Assembly: GCA_029938115.1 (NCBI GenBank)
Contig: JAPYOP010000024.1
Span: forward strand, 17,449-68,115
Length of the DNA stretch: 50,667 bases
Reading direction: 5' to 3'
Origin: Colwellia sp.
GTDB taxonomy: Bacteria > Pseudomonadota > Gammaproteobacteria > Enterobacterales > Alteromonadaceae
The notes beneath the pieces were generated by a model. That model worked only from the letters and a program-made list of their open reading frames with translations, ran no database searches and was not told the DNA's origin. Below are positions 41,791 through 50,667 of the stretch, in pieces (position 1 is the first letter of the stretch; each line of letters opens with the position of its first letter). The position numbers and the translations under genes were made by a program.

Positions 41791-42387
41791 ATGTTGCAGC
41801 AAGCATTTACTTCATCACTAGAGTTATTGATTAATAAAACATTATCACTAAATATTAGTAATATTGAACTTAAAAAATTAGAACAAAAAACACTAACAGT
41901 GATCTTGTCTGAATTGAACTTTCCGCTCAGCCTTAGTGTTGATAATGGTAATGTATTAATTTCTGGATTAACTGAGCGCGCAGACTGTACGATAAAAACC
42001 AGTATCAACACCTTGCAGAAATTAAAAGCAGAACAACAGTTAACTGAGTTAATTAAGCAAGGCAAACTCGATTTGTCTGGCGACATTAAAGTTGCACAAC
42101 AATTTGCTAGTCTTGCAGAAAACCTTGATATAGATTGGCAAAGTGAATTGGCAACTCATATTGGCGATGTACCTACGCACAAGTTAGTTCAACTGGGTAA
42201 AATGGTTACTGATAAATTTCAATTCGCCGCTAAACAAATTAAAGCTGACGCCAGCGAATATATAGTACACGAAAAACGCTTAGTGGTTACTCGAAGCCAA
42301 GTTGACCATTTTAACCAACAAGTCAGCCAAATTAGCAACCAAGTTGATGATATTGCCCTGCGTATTGCCAACCTAAGCCAACAATAA
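41791..42387 (+). CDS. ubiJ: Ubiquinone biosynthesis accessory factor UbiJ (SCP2 domain)
   Basis: A 198-residue protein with an N-terminal SCP2-type lipid-binding domain (about 10-110; LSGDIKVAQQFASLAENLDI and DWQSELATHIGDVPTHKLVQ are typical of UbiJ) and a C-terminal coiled coil (FNQQVSQISNQVDDIALRIA). UbiJ binds ubiquinone intermediates and, with UbiK, helps assemble the Ubi complex. The frame opens at 41722 inside ubiE, but the ATG at 41791 has AAGG upstream and gives family length. Between ubiE and ubiB as in E. coli. Confidence 0.9.
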   Translation: MLQQAFTSSLELLINKTLSLNISNIELKKLEQKTLTVILSELNFPLSLSVDNGNVLISGLTERADCTIKTSINTLQKLKAEQQLTELIKQGKLDLSGDIKVAQQFASLAENLDIDWQSELATHIGDVPTHKLVQLGKMVTDKFQFAAKQIKADASEYIVHEKRLVVTRSQVDHFNQQVSQISNQVDDIALRIANLSQQ

Positions 42388-42411
42388 AATTATTAAAGGA
42401 TTTTCAAACAA

Positions 42412-44061
42412 GTGAGTAGCACACGACTGTATCGCATTGTTAAAACATTTCTCCACTATGGTTTGGATGACATGGTGCCGAAAAAAATGCTGCCTTGGTA
42501 TGCCAAACTAGCTCGTTTTTCATTATTCTGGTTGCAGAATAAGCATAAAGACACACCGGTTGCGCAACGTTTTCGTTTAGCTATTGAAGAGCTCGGCCCT
42601 GTTTTTATTAAATTTGGACAGATGCTTTCTACTCGTCGCGATTTATTACCACCTGACTTTGCCGATGAATTAGCCTTACTACAAGATCAGGTAACACCCT
42701 TTGATGGTGAACTAGCAAAACAGTTAATTATTGATGCCATGGGTATTGAGGTTTTTGAACAACACTTTAAAGATTTCGATACCACGCCACTTGCCTCCGC
42801 CTCAATCGCGCAAGTACATACAGCGACCTTAATTGAAGATATTTCATCACCAGAAAAACAAGAAAATGTCGTTATCAAAGTTTTACGCCCTAATATCGGC
42901 AAAACTATTCTTGCTGATGTAAAAGTGATGTCTCGTTTTGCCGCTATAGTTGCTCGTTGGCTACCTGACGGAAAACGCTTACGCCCAGTAGAAGTAGTAG
43001 CGGAATACAAAAAAACAATTTTAGATGAGTTAGATCTGAACCGCGAAGCAGCCAACGCCATTCAATTAAAACGAAATTTCGAGCAAGGTAGTGAATACGA
43101 CAAAGTACTTTATGTACCTGAAATTCATAGTGAATATAGTCATGTGAATGTGCTAGTGATGGAACGTATATACGGCATTGGCGTTGCTGAAATTGACACC
43201 TTAAATGCATTAGGTGTTGATATGAAATTATTGGCTGAACGTGGCGTTGAAGTGTTCTTCACGCAAGTATTTCGCGACAGCTTCTTTCATGCAGATATGC
43301 ACCCTGGCAACGTGTTTGTTAATGCTAACAACCCTGCAGATCCCACATGGATCGCGATAGATTGCGGTATTGTTGGCACATTAAATCGTGAAGATAAACG
43401 ATACTTAGCGGAAAACTTCGTGGCCTTTTTCAATCGTGATTATCGCAAAGTGGCACAACTACATGTTGATTCTGGTTGGGTGCCTGCGAACACTAGCGTT
43501 GATGAATTTGAATTTGCCATTCGCACCGTATGCGAGCCGATATTTAACAAGCCCCTATCAGAAATTTCGTTTGGACAAGTATTAGTGAATTTGTTCAATA
43601 CCGCGCGACGTTTTAATATGGAAGTGCAGCCACAACTGGTATTATTGCAAAAAACCTTATTGTATATTGAAGGTTTAGGTCGCCAACTTTACCCTCAATT
43701 AGATTTATGGCAAACCGCAAAACCCTTCTTAGAAAATTGGGTAAAAGAGCAAATGGGCGTTAAAGCGGTATTTACTAAAATTAAAGAAAACCTGCCTTTT
43801 TGGAATGAAAAACTCCCAGAAATTCCTGATTTAATTTATGACTATTTAAAGTCTGCTAAAGAAAGTCAGCAGCAACAATTTCAATTAATGACACAACTAA
43901 CACAGCAGCAAAATAATAATAATCAGCGACTAATATACAGTGTTTTAGCTGCCGGTGCGCTTATTGGCTCAGCAATATTATTTGGTCAAAATCAGATGAT
44001 ATTCGCAGGCTCAGGTTTGACTTTGAGCGCCTTATTTACCTTGTTGGCATTGAAGAAGTAA
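42412..44061 (+). CDS. ubiB: Ubiquinone biosynthesis atypical kinase UbiB
   Basis: A 549-residue protein of the UbiB/ADCK (atypical kinase/ATPase) family. The KxGQ motif of the family is in [16 protein letters not shown] (K67, Q70), the Ala-rich loop is ASASIAQVH, and the HADMHPGN catalytic/metal-binding stretch and IDCGIVG follow. Two C-terminal membrane segments (about 508-549) anchor it. It acts in ubiquinone synthesis and lipid handling. The start is GTG at 42412, with AAAGGA 11 bases upstream, giving the length of E. coli UbiB (546). 24 bases after ubiJ. Confidence 0.95.
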   Translation: MSSTRLYRIVKTFLHYGLDDMVPKKMLPWYAKLARFSLFWLQNKHKDTPVAQRFRLAIEELGPVFIKFGQMLSTRRDLLPPDFADELALLQDQVTPFDGELAKQLIIDAMGIEVFEQHFKDFDTTPLASASIAQVHTATLIEDISSPEKQENVVIKVLRPNIGKTILADVKVMSRFAAIVARWLPDGKRLRPVEVVAEYKKTILDELDLNREAANAIQLKRNFEQGSEYDKVLYVPEIHSEYSHVNVLVMERIYGIGVAEIDTLNALGVDMKLLAERGVEVFFTQVFRDSFFHADMHPGNVFVNANNPADPTWIAIDCGIVGTLNREDKRYLAENFVAFFNRDYRKVAQLHVDSGWVPANTSVDEFEFAIRTVCEPIFNKPLSEISFGQVLVNLFNTARRFNMEVQPQLVLLQKTLLYIEGLGRQLYPQLDLWQTAKPFLENWVKEQMGVKAVFTKIKENLPFWNEKLPEIPDLIYDYLKSAKESQQQQFQLMTQLTQQQNNNNQRLIYSVLAAGALIGSAILFGQNQMIFAGSGLTLSALFTLLALKK

Positions 44062-44067
44062 TTCTCG

Positions 44068-44775
44068 ATGCCCTTTTTTAGCTCTGCATTAAAGTTCTTT
44101 TTAAGAGTTGTTCGTTTCGTTTTACTGTTATTACTTAAAACATTATCGCGTTTATTTTACCCATGTAAAGCAAGGTGGTCGCCAGAAAAAATTCAAGACT
44201 GGCAGAATGTTAAGCTGATCATTTTTTTAAATCATACCAGCTTATTCGAAGTGCTTTTTATCCAATTAGCGTCGATAAAAGGTTTATGGGCAATAGCTGA
44301 TCGCTTTATTGCACCTGGCGCAGATATCACCTTTGAACGCCCCATCGTTGGAAAAATATTACATACTTTAATACCTGGCATCATTCCGATTAGCCGTAAA
44401 AAAGATGATACTTGGCAACATTTCTTATCATTAGTAGATCATGAAAAAATCACGGCGATTTTACCTGAAGGTAGAATGAAACGGCGAAATGGTTTAGATA
44501 AAAATGGCCAACCAATGAGCGTTCGCAGTGGCTTTGTTGATATATTACAGAAATTAAACCATGGCCAAATTTTATTTGTTTACAGTGGCGGCTTACATCA
44601 CATACAAGCGCCCGGCGAAAAGCTACCAAAATTATTTAAGAAAATTAAGGCTAACTTGGAAGTTGTAGATTTATTAAAATACAAACAGCAGTTTAATATG
44701 ACTGATGCAACGATATTTAAGACGCAAGTGATGACTGATGTTGGCAATAAATTACGAGATAACATTCCAAGCTAA
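44068..44775 (+). CDS. PlsC-like acyltransferase
   Basis: A 235-residue membrane-anchored protein with an N-terminal hydrophobic segment (about 8-28) and the acyltransferase fold. Block I is NHTSLFE, with H56 and E61 (an HX4E in place of the usual HX4D), and block III is LPEGRMKRRNG (the usual form is FPEGT). IGKILH-like PIVGKILHTLIPGIIPISRK is the middle block. It probably transfers an acyl group to a glycerophosphate-type or other acceptor, but the changed catalytic acid leaves the activity open. Starts seven bases after the ubiB stop, so probably in the same operon. Confidence 0.75.
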   Translation: MPFFSSALKFFLRVVRFVLLLLLKTLSRLFYPCKARWSPEKIQDWQNVKLIIFLNHTSLFEVLFIQLASIKGLWAIADRFIAPGADITFERPIVGKILHTLIPGIIPISRKKDDTWQHFLSLVDHEKITAILPEGRMKRRNGLDKNGQPMSVRSGFVDILQKLNHGQILFVYSGGLHHIQAPGEKLPKLFKKIKANLEVVDLLKYKQQFNMTDATIFKTQVMTDVGNKLRDNIPS

Positions 44776-44809
44776 TTAAATTTACGTTTACTTTTATAAG
44801 ATAATATTG

Positions 44810-45655
44810 ATGATGGGTTCTCCAATTGTAACAACCGCTTGGCTCGAAAATAACTTACATAACAAACAAGTTATTATACTCGATGCCAGCATGGGTAAAG
44901 TTGTCGGAAAAAAGCCAATTGAATACAGCAAGCCTGTATTTATACCCCTGAGTAAACGATTTGACTTAGAGAATACCTTTTGCAATTTGGCATCCGCACA
45001 AAATAATGCCTTTCCTACCCAAGCGAAATTTACTCAAGCAGCACGAAATCTAGGTATCAATACTGACAGTATTATTGTGCTTTATGACAACCAAGGTATT
45101 TACTCCTCACCACGTGCATGGTGGGTTTTTCAAGCGATGGGTTTTAAAAATGCCGTGGTACTTGATGGTGGTTTGCCGCAGTGGTGTTTAGAAAATAGAG
45201 CAATCGTATCTGAACTTTCAAGTGATTTAACAGAGCAAGGAAATATTAAAGGTAGATTCCAAGCTGACTTGGTCTGTGATTCTAGCTATGTTTTTGAAAA
45301 TATAACCAATGGCAAATTGGCTATCATTGATGCTCGCTCAGCTGCTAGGTTTTCAGGGAGTACCGCTGAGCCCAGAGCAGGTATTCAAAGCGGTCATATT
45401 CCCAATTCGCTAAATTTACCTTTTGCTGAAACATTAGAGAATCATCGCTTTAAAAATTCACAGCAGTTAACTGATATTTTTTCAAACTTATTACCAAATA
45501 AAAGCAATGAAATTGTCTTTACTTGTGGCTCAGGAATAACAGCATGCATTATTATGTTGGCCGCAAAAGTTGCAGGTTATCACCATACTGTTTTATACGA
45601 TGGCTCATGGTCTGATTGGGGCAGTGATGACACGCTGCCTATTGAAAAATCTTAA
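44810..45655 (+). CDS. sseA: Sulfurtransferase (3-mercaptopyruvate type)
   Basis: A 281-residue tandem rhodanese. The N-terminal inactive half includes IVLYDNQGIYSSPRAWWVFQ, and the C-terminal half has DARSAARFSG and the active cysteine C239 in the loop CGSGITA, the form typical of 3-mercaptopyruvate sulfurtransferase (SseA) as opposed to thiosulfate sulfurtransferase (CRKG...). It transfers sulfur from mercaptopyruvate to thiols or cyanide. ATGs at 44810 and 44813 are equally possible; a TTG at 44807 is also in frame. It is likely in the ubiE operon direction, 34 bases after the acyltransferase gene. Confidence 0.88.
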   Translation: MMGSPIVTTAWLENNLHNKQVIILDASMGKVVGKKPIEYSKPVFIPLSKRFDLENTFCNLASAQNNAFPTQAKFTQAARNLGINTDSIIVLYDNQGIYSSPRAWWVFQAMGFKNAVVLDGGLPQWCLENRAIVSELSSDLTEQGNIKGRFQADLVCDSSYVFENITNGKLAIIDARSAARFSGSTAEPRAGIQSGHIPNSLNLPFAETLENHRFKNSQQLTDIFSNLLPNKSNEIVFTCGSGITACIIMLAAKVAGYHHTVLYDGSWSDWGSDDTLPIEKS

Positions 45656-45657
45656 TT

Positions 45658-45695
45658 TAGGTTTCTTACTTTTAAGTAGGTTTCTTACTTTTAAG
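45658..45695. repeat. 19-bp direct duplication at the rep 3' end
   Basis: TAGGTTTCTTACTTTTAAG occurs twice head to tail (45658-45676 and 45677-45695), with a third partial copy after it. The second copy overlaps the rep stop codon. A recent slippage duplication is likely. Confidence 0.75.
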
Positions 45696-47715
45696 TAGCT
45701 TTCTTTTTAGCTAGCTGCGCTCTCAAGCTTGCCATTCCTTGTTTAGTCGCCTTCTCTTTATGAGCCTCCGTTTTTTTCACTTGTCCTAATTCCCAGTTCA
45801 AATCATCTTGCGGTAACTCATGTAAAAAGCGACTAGCCTCTGTGCGAGAGACTTCACCAAATTGGCGACGCTCTCTGGCGTAAGTGAATATTAACTCCCG
45901 TTGGGCGCGAGTAATGCCAACATAAGCTAAACGACGTTCTTCTTCGACACTGCCTTCGTCAATACTGGTTTGATGAGGCAACAACCCTTCTTCCATACCA
46001 ATTAAGAAGACATAAGGGAACTCAAGTCCTTTAGATGCGTGCAAGGTCATAAGTTGTACTTGATCGCTGTCATCTTCTTCTTCATTACGTTCCATCATAT
46101 CTCGCAAGGTTAAGCGAGTGACAATTTGCGGTAAAGTCATCGGCTCTTCATCATCTGAGCCTGCTAACATTTGCGTCACCCAGCTAAACAACTCGGTGAC
46201 ATTTTTCATGCGCATTTCAGCCGCTTTTGCACTTGGCGAAGTATCGTAGAGAAAATCTTCATAGTTAATTTCACGAATCATCGAACGCAGCACGGCTGCC
46301 GTATCACCACGTTCGGTTTGATCGCCCACATTAACTAACCAATGGGTAAACGCCCGCATTTTCATTAACGCGCGTCCCGTTAAGGTTTGTTCTAGGCCCA
46401 ACTCAAAGCTGGCCGCAAACATACTTATTTGGCGTATATTCGCATAGTTACCTAGTTTTTCTAATGTTGCCGGTCCAAGTTCACGTTTAGGCACATTCAC
46501 AATACGTAAAAAAGCATTATCATCGTCAGGGTTAACCAATACACGTAAGTATGCCATGACATCTTTTATTTCTGCACGAGAGAAAAACGAGGTGCCGCCA
46601 CTAATTTTATAAGGAATACGGTTAGTCATTAAGGCTTTTTCAAGCAAGCGCGACTGATGGTTACCACGATATAAAATCGCGTAGTCTTTATAGCGACTTC
46701 GATTCATAAAGCGATGACCAATCAACTCACCAATGATGCGTGAGACTTCATCTTCTTCATTTTTAGTTTGTACCACACGAAGCTCTACACCATAAGCGAG
46801 TTCACTGAAAAGTGCTTTATCATACACGTGAGGATTATTAGCAATTAATATATTGGCACATTTTAAGATTCGACCACTGGAGCGATAATTTTGCTCTAAT
46901 TTAATCAGTTTTAATTGCGGAAAATCTTTACCTAGCAAAACTAAGTTTTCTGGCTTTGCTCCACGCCAAGAATAGATAGACTGATCATCATCACCTACCA
47001 CAGTTAAGCGTCCTCGCTCACCTGCTATTAATTTTACTAATTCATATTGGCTGGCATTGGTATCTTGGTATTCATCCACCAATAAATAACGAATTTTATT
47101 GCGCCAGCGTTCGCGCACTTCCGCATAGTTTTTCAATAAAAGCGTTGGAATAAGAATAAGATCATCAAAATCTAGGGCATTATACGCTTTCATGTGCTGA
47201 TGATAACGCTGATAAAATTCAGCATATTCAATCGTATCCGCGTCGCTTGCCATTTTTAACGCAGCATCAGGCAACATCAACTCATTTTTCCAATTTGAAA
47301 TCATGCTCTGTAATTTACTAAGTAAGTCTTTATCGCCATCAAGTTCATCAATGGTTAACTCTTTTATTAAAGATAAGCTGTCTTGATCATCAAATAGGGT
47401 GAAACCCGGCTTATAGCCCAAAGTTTTAATTTCTCGGCGGACAATGTCTAAACCCAAAGAATGAAAGGTTGAAACGGTTAAACCGCGGGTTAAATCTTTG
47501 CCGAGCATTTTGATAATACGCTCTTTCATTTCGCGCGCTGCTTTATTGGTAAAAGTTACCGCAGCAATATTTCGCGCTTTGTAATCACACTTTTGAATTA
47601 AGTAAGCGATTTTTTGACAAATAACCCCTGTTTTGCCCGAGCCTGCGCCTGCCAATACAAGGCATGGACCACTCACATATTTTACTGCTTCATTCTGGCC
47701 GGGGTTAAGTTTCAT
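45691..47715 (-). CDS. rep: ATP-dependent DNA helicase Rep
   Basis: A 674-residue UvrD/Rep-type superfamily 1A helicase. Motif I AGAGSGKT near residue 23, [15 protein letters not shown] (Ia), [10 protein letters not shown] (II), [14 protein letters not shown] (III), [12 protein letters not shown] (IV), [20 protein letters not shown] (V) and [17 protein letters not shown] (VI). Length and the DDEEP-type 2B region fit Rep, not UvrD (about 720 residues). Rep removes proteins ahead of the replication fork. Convergent with sseA; divergent from ubiK. Confidence 0.94.
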   Translation of the reverse strand: MKLNPGQNEAVKYVSGPCLVLAGAGSGKTGVICQKIAYLIQKCDYKARNIAAVTFTNKAAREMKERIIKMLGKDLTRGLTVSTFHSLGLDIVRREIKTLGYKPGFTLFDDQDSLSLIKELTIDELDGDKDLLSKLQSMISNWKNELMLPDAALKMASDADTIEYAEFYQRYHQHMKAYNALDFDDLILIPTLLLKNYAEVRERWRNKIRYLLVDEYQDTNASQYELVKLIAGERGRLTVVGDDDQSIYSWRGAKPENLVLLGKDFPQLKLIKLEQNYRSSGRILKCANILIANNPHVYDKALFSELAYGVELRVVQTKNEEDEVSRIIGELIGHRFMNRSRYKDYAILYRGNHQSRLLEKALMTNRIPYKISGGTSFFSRAEIKDVMAYLRVLVNPDDDNAFLRIVNVPKRELGPATLEKLGNYANIRQISMFAASFELGLEQTLTGRALMKMRAFTHWLVNVGDQTERGDTAAVLRSMIREINYEDFLYDTSPSAKAAEMRMKNVTELFSWVTQMLAGSDDEEPMTLPQIVTRLTLRDMMERNEEEDDSDQVQLMTLHASKGLEFPYVFLIGMEEGLLPHQTSIDEGSVEEERRLAYVGITRAQRELIFTYARERRQFGEVSRTEASRFLHELPQDDLNWELGQVKKTEAHKEKATKQGMASLRAQLAKKKAT

Positions 47716-47816
47716 GGTTACATCAATAATAATTTTTCAAGGTCGCTGATTTTACCTGTTTTTACTCATCAGCAAAACAGTTACAATGTTCTTAAGTTAA
47801 ATATTCGGAAAATATT

Positions 47817-48071
47817 ATGTTAAACGCCAAAAAAATTGAAGAAATCGCCAAGCAAGTAACTGATGCTATACCACCTGGTTTAAAAACTTTAGCTAGCGAC
47901 TTTGAAGATAAAACTAAAACAGTGTTGCAGCGTAAGTTGGCACAACTTGATGTAGTTACGCGTGAAGAGTTTGACGTGCAAACCCAAGTGTTGATTAAAA
48001 CACGCGCAAAATTAACAGAGCTTGAAGCACGCTTAACTGAATTAGAAGCAAGTAAGGGAAGTATCGAGTAA
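47817..48071 (+). CDS. ubiK: Ubiquinone biosynthesis accessory factor UbiK
   Basis: An 84-residue BMFP-domain protein. KKIEEIAKQVTDAIPPGLKT is the amphipathic N-terminus; VLQRKLAQLDVVTREEFDVQ and the trimeric coiled coil (LIKTRAKLTELEARLTELEA) follow. UbiK partners with UbiJ for aerobic ubiquinone synthesis and can bind membranes. It is about 5 kb from ubiJ, separated by the acyltransferase, sseA and rep genes, which is a looser grouping than in E. coli where the genes are far apart. Confidence 0.93.
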   Translation: MLNAKKIEEIAKQVTDAIPPGLKTLASDFEDKTKTVLQRKLAQLDVVTREEFDVQTQVLIKTRAKLTELEARLTELEASKGSIE

Positions 48072-48116
48072 TAAAATTTTCTAGTGACTAACACACCAAA
48101 ACAGGTTGTTGAATTG

Positions 48117-49151
48117 ATGACAAAAGCTGATGACAATAGATTCACCACAGAAACTCAACTTGCCAGTCGTTACAATACTGAAATTGCTGATTTTTGGCAG
48201 CAGGGTGAATTTTCTCATTTTAGTGGTGTTAAAGAGTCGCGAATTAATTATGCGATTTTCCGTCAAACAGAGCCTCACTCTGGTGCACCTGATAAATGCT
48301 TGGTTATTTCAGCAGGTAGAAGCGAAAGCTATTTAAAATATAAAGAGCTTATTTTTGATCTGTTCCATCTTGGCTTTAATGTTTTTTTACTTGATCATCG
48401 AGGCCAAGGCTTATCCGAACGAGCACTAGAAAACCCTCATAAGGGTTACGTTGAAAATTTTCAATATTACATAGATGATTTGGCCACATTTATAGAAAGT
48501 ATTGTTAGCCCTCACTGCATTGTTGATGGAACAACTCATAAACCCTATTTATTAGCCCATTCTATGGGTGGTGCTATTGCGACAAGGTTTTTACAAGACC
48601 ATCCAGATAAGATTCAAGCAGCGGTATTATCCTCGCCAATGTTGGGATTTAACAGTGGCGGTATTCCAGAGTTTATTGCTGAGCCTCTGATAAAAACCAC
48701 CGTTCAGCTAAATCAGTGGTTTGATGATACACCATGGTATTTTTTGGGTCATAAAGATTATGCTCAAAATAAATTTGAGGGTAATCCTTTAATGCATTCA
48801 GAGGTTCGCTTTAAGCAATTCAACCAATTGTATAAAGAAACACCTGCCATTCAACTTGGCGGTATCACCATAAAGTGGCTGACCGAATCTATAGCGGCGC
48901 TCGAAACAATATTTACAAAAATAGAGAAAATAACGGTACCAACATTAGTGATTCAATCTGGCGGTGACAAGATTGTTAACAATCAAGCCCAAGACGATTT
49001 TTGTCGGCAATTGCATCAATTACAACCACAATCATGCCCAAATGGTAAAGCATTTGTAGTAAAAGACGCCTATCATGAGTTGTTCTTTGAGAGTGATATT
49101 TATCGACAGCAAGCTTTAATCGCAGTCGTCGATTGGTTTGAGCAGCATTAA
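48117..49151 (+). CDS. pldB: Lysophospholipase L2 / alpha-beta hydrolase
   Basis: A 344-residue alpha/beta hydrolase (serine hydrolase 4 family). The nucleophile elbow is AHSMGG, the oxyanion region includes LDHRGQGLSERALENPHKGY, and the catalytic acid and histidine are placed by IQSGGDKIV and DAYHELFFE. The DFWQQGEFSHFSGV start region matches E. coli PldB. The GTG at 48084 opens the frame 11 codons earlier but has no ribosome-binding site; the ATG at 48117 gives the E. coli length. PldB hydrolyses 2-acyl lysophospholipids in the inner membrane. Confidence 0.85.
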   Translation: MTKADDNRFTTETQLASRYNTEIADFWQQGEFSHFSGVKESRINYAIFRQTEPHSGAPDKCLVISAGRSESYLKYKELIFDLFHLGFNVFLLDHRGQGLSERALENPHKGYVENFQYYIDDLATFIESIVSPHCIVDGTTHKPYLLAHSMGGAIATRFLQDHPDKIQAAVLSSPMLGFNSGGIPEFIAEPLIKTTVQLNQWFDDTPWYFLGHKDYAQNKFEGNPLMHSEVRFKQFNQLYKETPAIQLGGITIKWLTESIAALETIFTKIEKITVPTLVIQSGGDKIVNNQAQDDFCRQLHQLQPQSCPNGKAFVVKDAYHELFFESDIYRQQALIAVVDWFEQH

Positions 49152-49201
49152 TTTGAACAAATAAAGTTACGAGCAAAAGAAGTATCGAATAGCGAAAACA
49201 C

Positions 49202-50158
49202 CTACTTTTCAGAGGTTGTCTTCGAAGCTCTTAACTCTTCTGGCACAACTGATGTTGGATCTTGATGAATAAATACTTCACATGGTGCAAGGGCCTGGCA
49301 AATTTCAGTCTCAATATCATCACCTATGCTATGGGCTTCTAATAATGACAAAGTATCTTCTAGCTCTAAATGAAACTGAATAAAGCGCTGAGCACCTGAC
49401 TGTCTGGTGCGTAGATCATGCAAACCTAATGCATGGTCATGTGCTAAAACAATGCTTTTTATTTGCGCTAAGTCTTCATCACTTAGTTCATGGTCCATTA
49501 ACTGATAAACACTTTGATAAATAATTTGTCCTGCGCCAAAAAGTAAATATAAAGCCACTAAAATAGTAAATGCGCCATCTGCTTGCAGCCAAATACCTTG
49601 GCTCAAAAAGATTGCCGCCAATACACCTACATTCAAAAACAAATCAGATTGATAGTGCAACGCATCAGCATTTATCACAATGGAACCGGTACGCTTAATG
49701 ACAAAGCGCTGAAATATGACTAAAACAAGCGTCAGCACAATAGCAACAAGTGTAACGCCAATCGCGATATTACTTTGCACAATAACTCGCGGATTAATTA
49801 CTCGCTCGACACCATTAAAAATAAGTAAAAGCGCTGAGCCTAAAACAAAGGCAGCTTGTACTAAACCGGCTAAGCTTTCTGCTTTGCCATGACCAAATTT
49901 ATGCTCATCATCTGCCGGCGCTAAGGCAAATCTAAGAATAACAATATTCATTATCGACGCAAATAAATCTAAAATAGAATCCGTGGTAGACGCTAGCATG
50001 GCACTTGAGTCGCTAGCTAACCAAGCATAAAACTTAATAATAACTAAGAGTAATGCCACTGAAGAAGAGCTGATAGCAGCAAGTCGTACCCAGTAAGCAT
50101 ATTCACTACTGCTAACTGAATTATTTGTGTCGCTAGTTGTTGTTTTATTCTCTGACAT
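49202..50158 (-). CDS. fieF: Cation diffusion facilitator (FieF-type)
   Basis: A 318-residue CDF metal exporter with six membrane segments and a C-terminal cytoplasmic domain. Metal-site motifs are STTDSILDLFAS in TM2 (D-x3-D type) and DALHYQSDLFLN in TM5 (H-x3-D). GHGKAESLAGLVQ is the CDF signature. The C-terminal LRTRQSGAQRFIQFHLELED is the regulatory ferredoxin-like domain. The DxxxD/HxxxD pair is of the FieF group that exports Zn2+ and Fe2+. Metal choice cannot be proved. It is convergent with pldB and divergent from trmL. Confidence 0.88.
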   Translation of the reverse strand: MSENKTTTSDTNNSVSSSEYAYWVRLAAISSSSVALLLVIIKFYAWLASDSSAMLASTTDSILDLFASIMNIVILRFALAPADDEHKFGHGKAESLAGLVQAAFVLGSALLLIFNGVERVINPRVIVQSNIAIGVTLVAIVLTLVLVIFQRFVIKRTGSIVINADALHYQSDLFLNVGVLAAIFLSQGIWLQADGAFTILVALYLLFGAGQIIYQSVYQLMDHELSDEDLAQIKSIVLAHDHALGLHDLRTRQSGAQRFIQFHLELEDTLSLLEAHSIGDDIETEICQALAPCEVFIHQDPTSVVPEELRASKTTSEK

Positions 50159-50239
50159 GAAAAATAGGCTTTACGTAAATATAATCGCTATAATAGCAAG
50201 AATTGTTATCTGTACTCAATCTAGAGTTATTAAATCATT

Positions 50240-50667
50240 ATGTTAGATGTTGTTCTTTTTCAGCCACAAATTCCACCAAACACTGGCAATATTATTCGTT
50301 TATGTGCCAATTCAGGCTTCCGTTTACATTTAATTGAGCCTTTAGGTTTTGATTTTGATGATAAAAAGCTGCGCCGTGCTGGGCTTGATTATCACGAGTT
50401 TACCGCAGTTAAACGGCATAAAAGTTTTAATGCTTTTGTTGAGCAAGAGCAGCCTAAACGCATACTTGCCATTACCACGAAAACCGATAACTACTACGGG
50501 GATGTCACCTTCACTCGGGGTGATTATTTGTTGTTTGGCTCAGAAACGGCGGGATTACCTGAAGACGTACGAGTGCAAATTCCAGATGAAGATAAAATTC
50601 GTATTCCGATGTTAAAAGATAGTCGCAGTATGAATTTGTCAAACGCTGCTGCCGTTATTGTTTACGA
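50240..50667 (+). CDS. trmL: tRNA (cytidine/uridine-2'-O)-methyltransferase TrmL, 5' part
   Basis: A SPOUT-class methyltransferase cut off by the window end after 142 codons. [20 protein letters not shown] is the strand-1 motif, LHLIEPLGF and [10 protein letters not shown] follow, and the knot motifs are [10 protein letters not shown] and [10 protein letters not shown]. These are the TrmL (YibK) features that methylate the wobble base of tRNA-Leu. The start is the ATG at 50240. Confidence 0.93.
   Translation, partial: MLDVVLFQPQIPPNTGNIIRLCANSGFRLHLIEPLGFDFDDKKLRRAGLDYHEFTAVKRHKSFNAFVEQEQPKRILAITTKTDNYYGDVTFTRGDYLLFGSETAGLPEDVRVQIPDEDKIRIPMLKDSRSMNLSNAAAVIVY

Noticed and set aside
1..50667. 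CRISPR arrays, tRNA or rRNA genes, intact insertion sequences, prophage genes
   Set aside because: I saw no repeat-spacer pattern, no cloverleaf candidates, no rRNA-like stretch and no intact transposase or phage structural gene.

Overview
The window is AT-rich chromosomal DNA from a marine gammaproteobacterium of the Alteromonadales, most like Colwellia or a close relative. I infer this from protein character and gene order (comM next to ilvLGMEDA, ilvC/ilvY divergent, engB beside a cytochrome c4 gene, ubiE-ubiJ-ubiB in series), from families typical of that order (DUF3718, an XRE-2TM regulator, Cti, an eight-domain LetB) and from dispersed palindromes of a REP type. No database search was possible.

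Layout. 1-206: tandem and inverted repeats. 207-11960: ppnP, then the branched-chain amino acid block: ilvC and its divergent activator ilvY, comM, and an operon ilvL-ilvG-ilvM-ilvE-ilvD-ilvA whose leader peptide and attenuator can be read directly. 12076-15188: an SPFH protein, two small exported ORFs (one probably a remnant) and an orphan GAF histidine kinase. 15233-17651: nrdG-nrdD, the anaerobic ribonucleotide reductase, behind three NrdR-like boxes and a perfect FNR box. 17667-25334: FG-GAP protein, Cys-rich SufR-like regulator with a divergent flavin reductase and VOC protein, fatty acid cis/trans isomerase, a 35-residue Cys-rich protein with its own FNR-type promoter and terminator, YhhN and HutD. 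25354-31582: the envelope lipid-transport set (two split LetA halves plus LetB), a triheme c4-like cytochrome and EngB.

31583-40961 is gene-poor and accessory in character. It holds two paralogous small-RNA candidates 9 kb apart, an XRE-2TM regulator, gene remnants (GGDEF domain, a frameshifted outer-membrane-like C-terminus), a fatty acyl-CoA ligase, several small hypothetical proteins, and a set of repeats and palindromes. 40962-50667 returns to core genes: ubiE-ubiJ-ubiB, an acyltransferase, sseA, rep, ubiK, pldB, fieF and the start of trmL.

The least expected content is the small-RNA pair. Both RNAs are on the minus strand, share a dyad over the -10 box, conserved C-rich segments and a U8 terminator, but carry different upstream signals: an FNR/CRP-type palindrome at one and a perfect HexR box at the other. 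With the FNR/NrdR control of nrdGD and the FNR-type promoter of the Cys-rich protein, the window suggests several loci responding to oxygen and carbon status.
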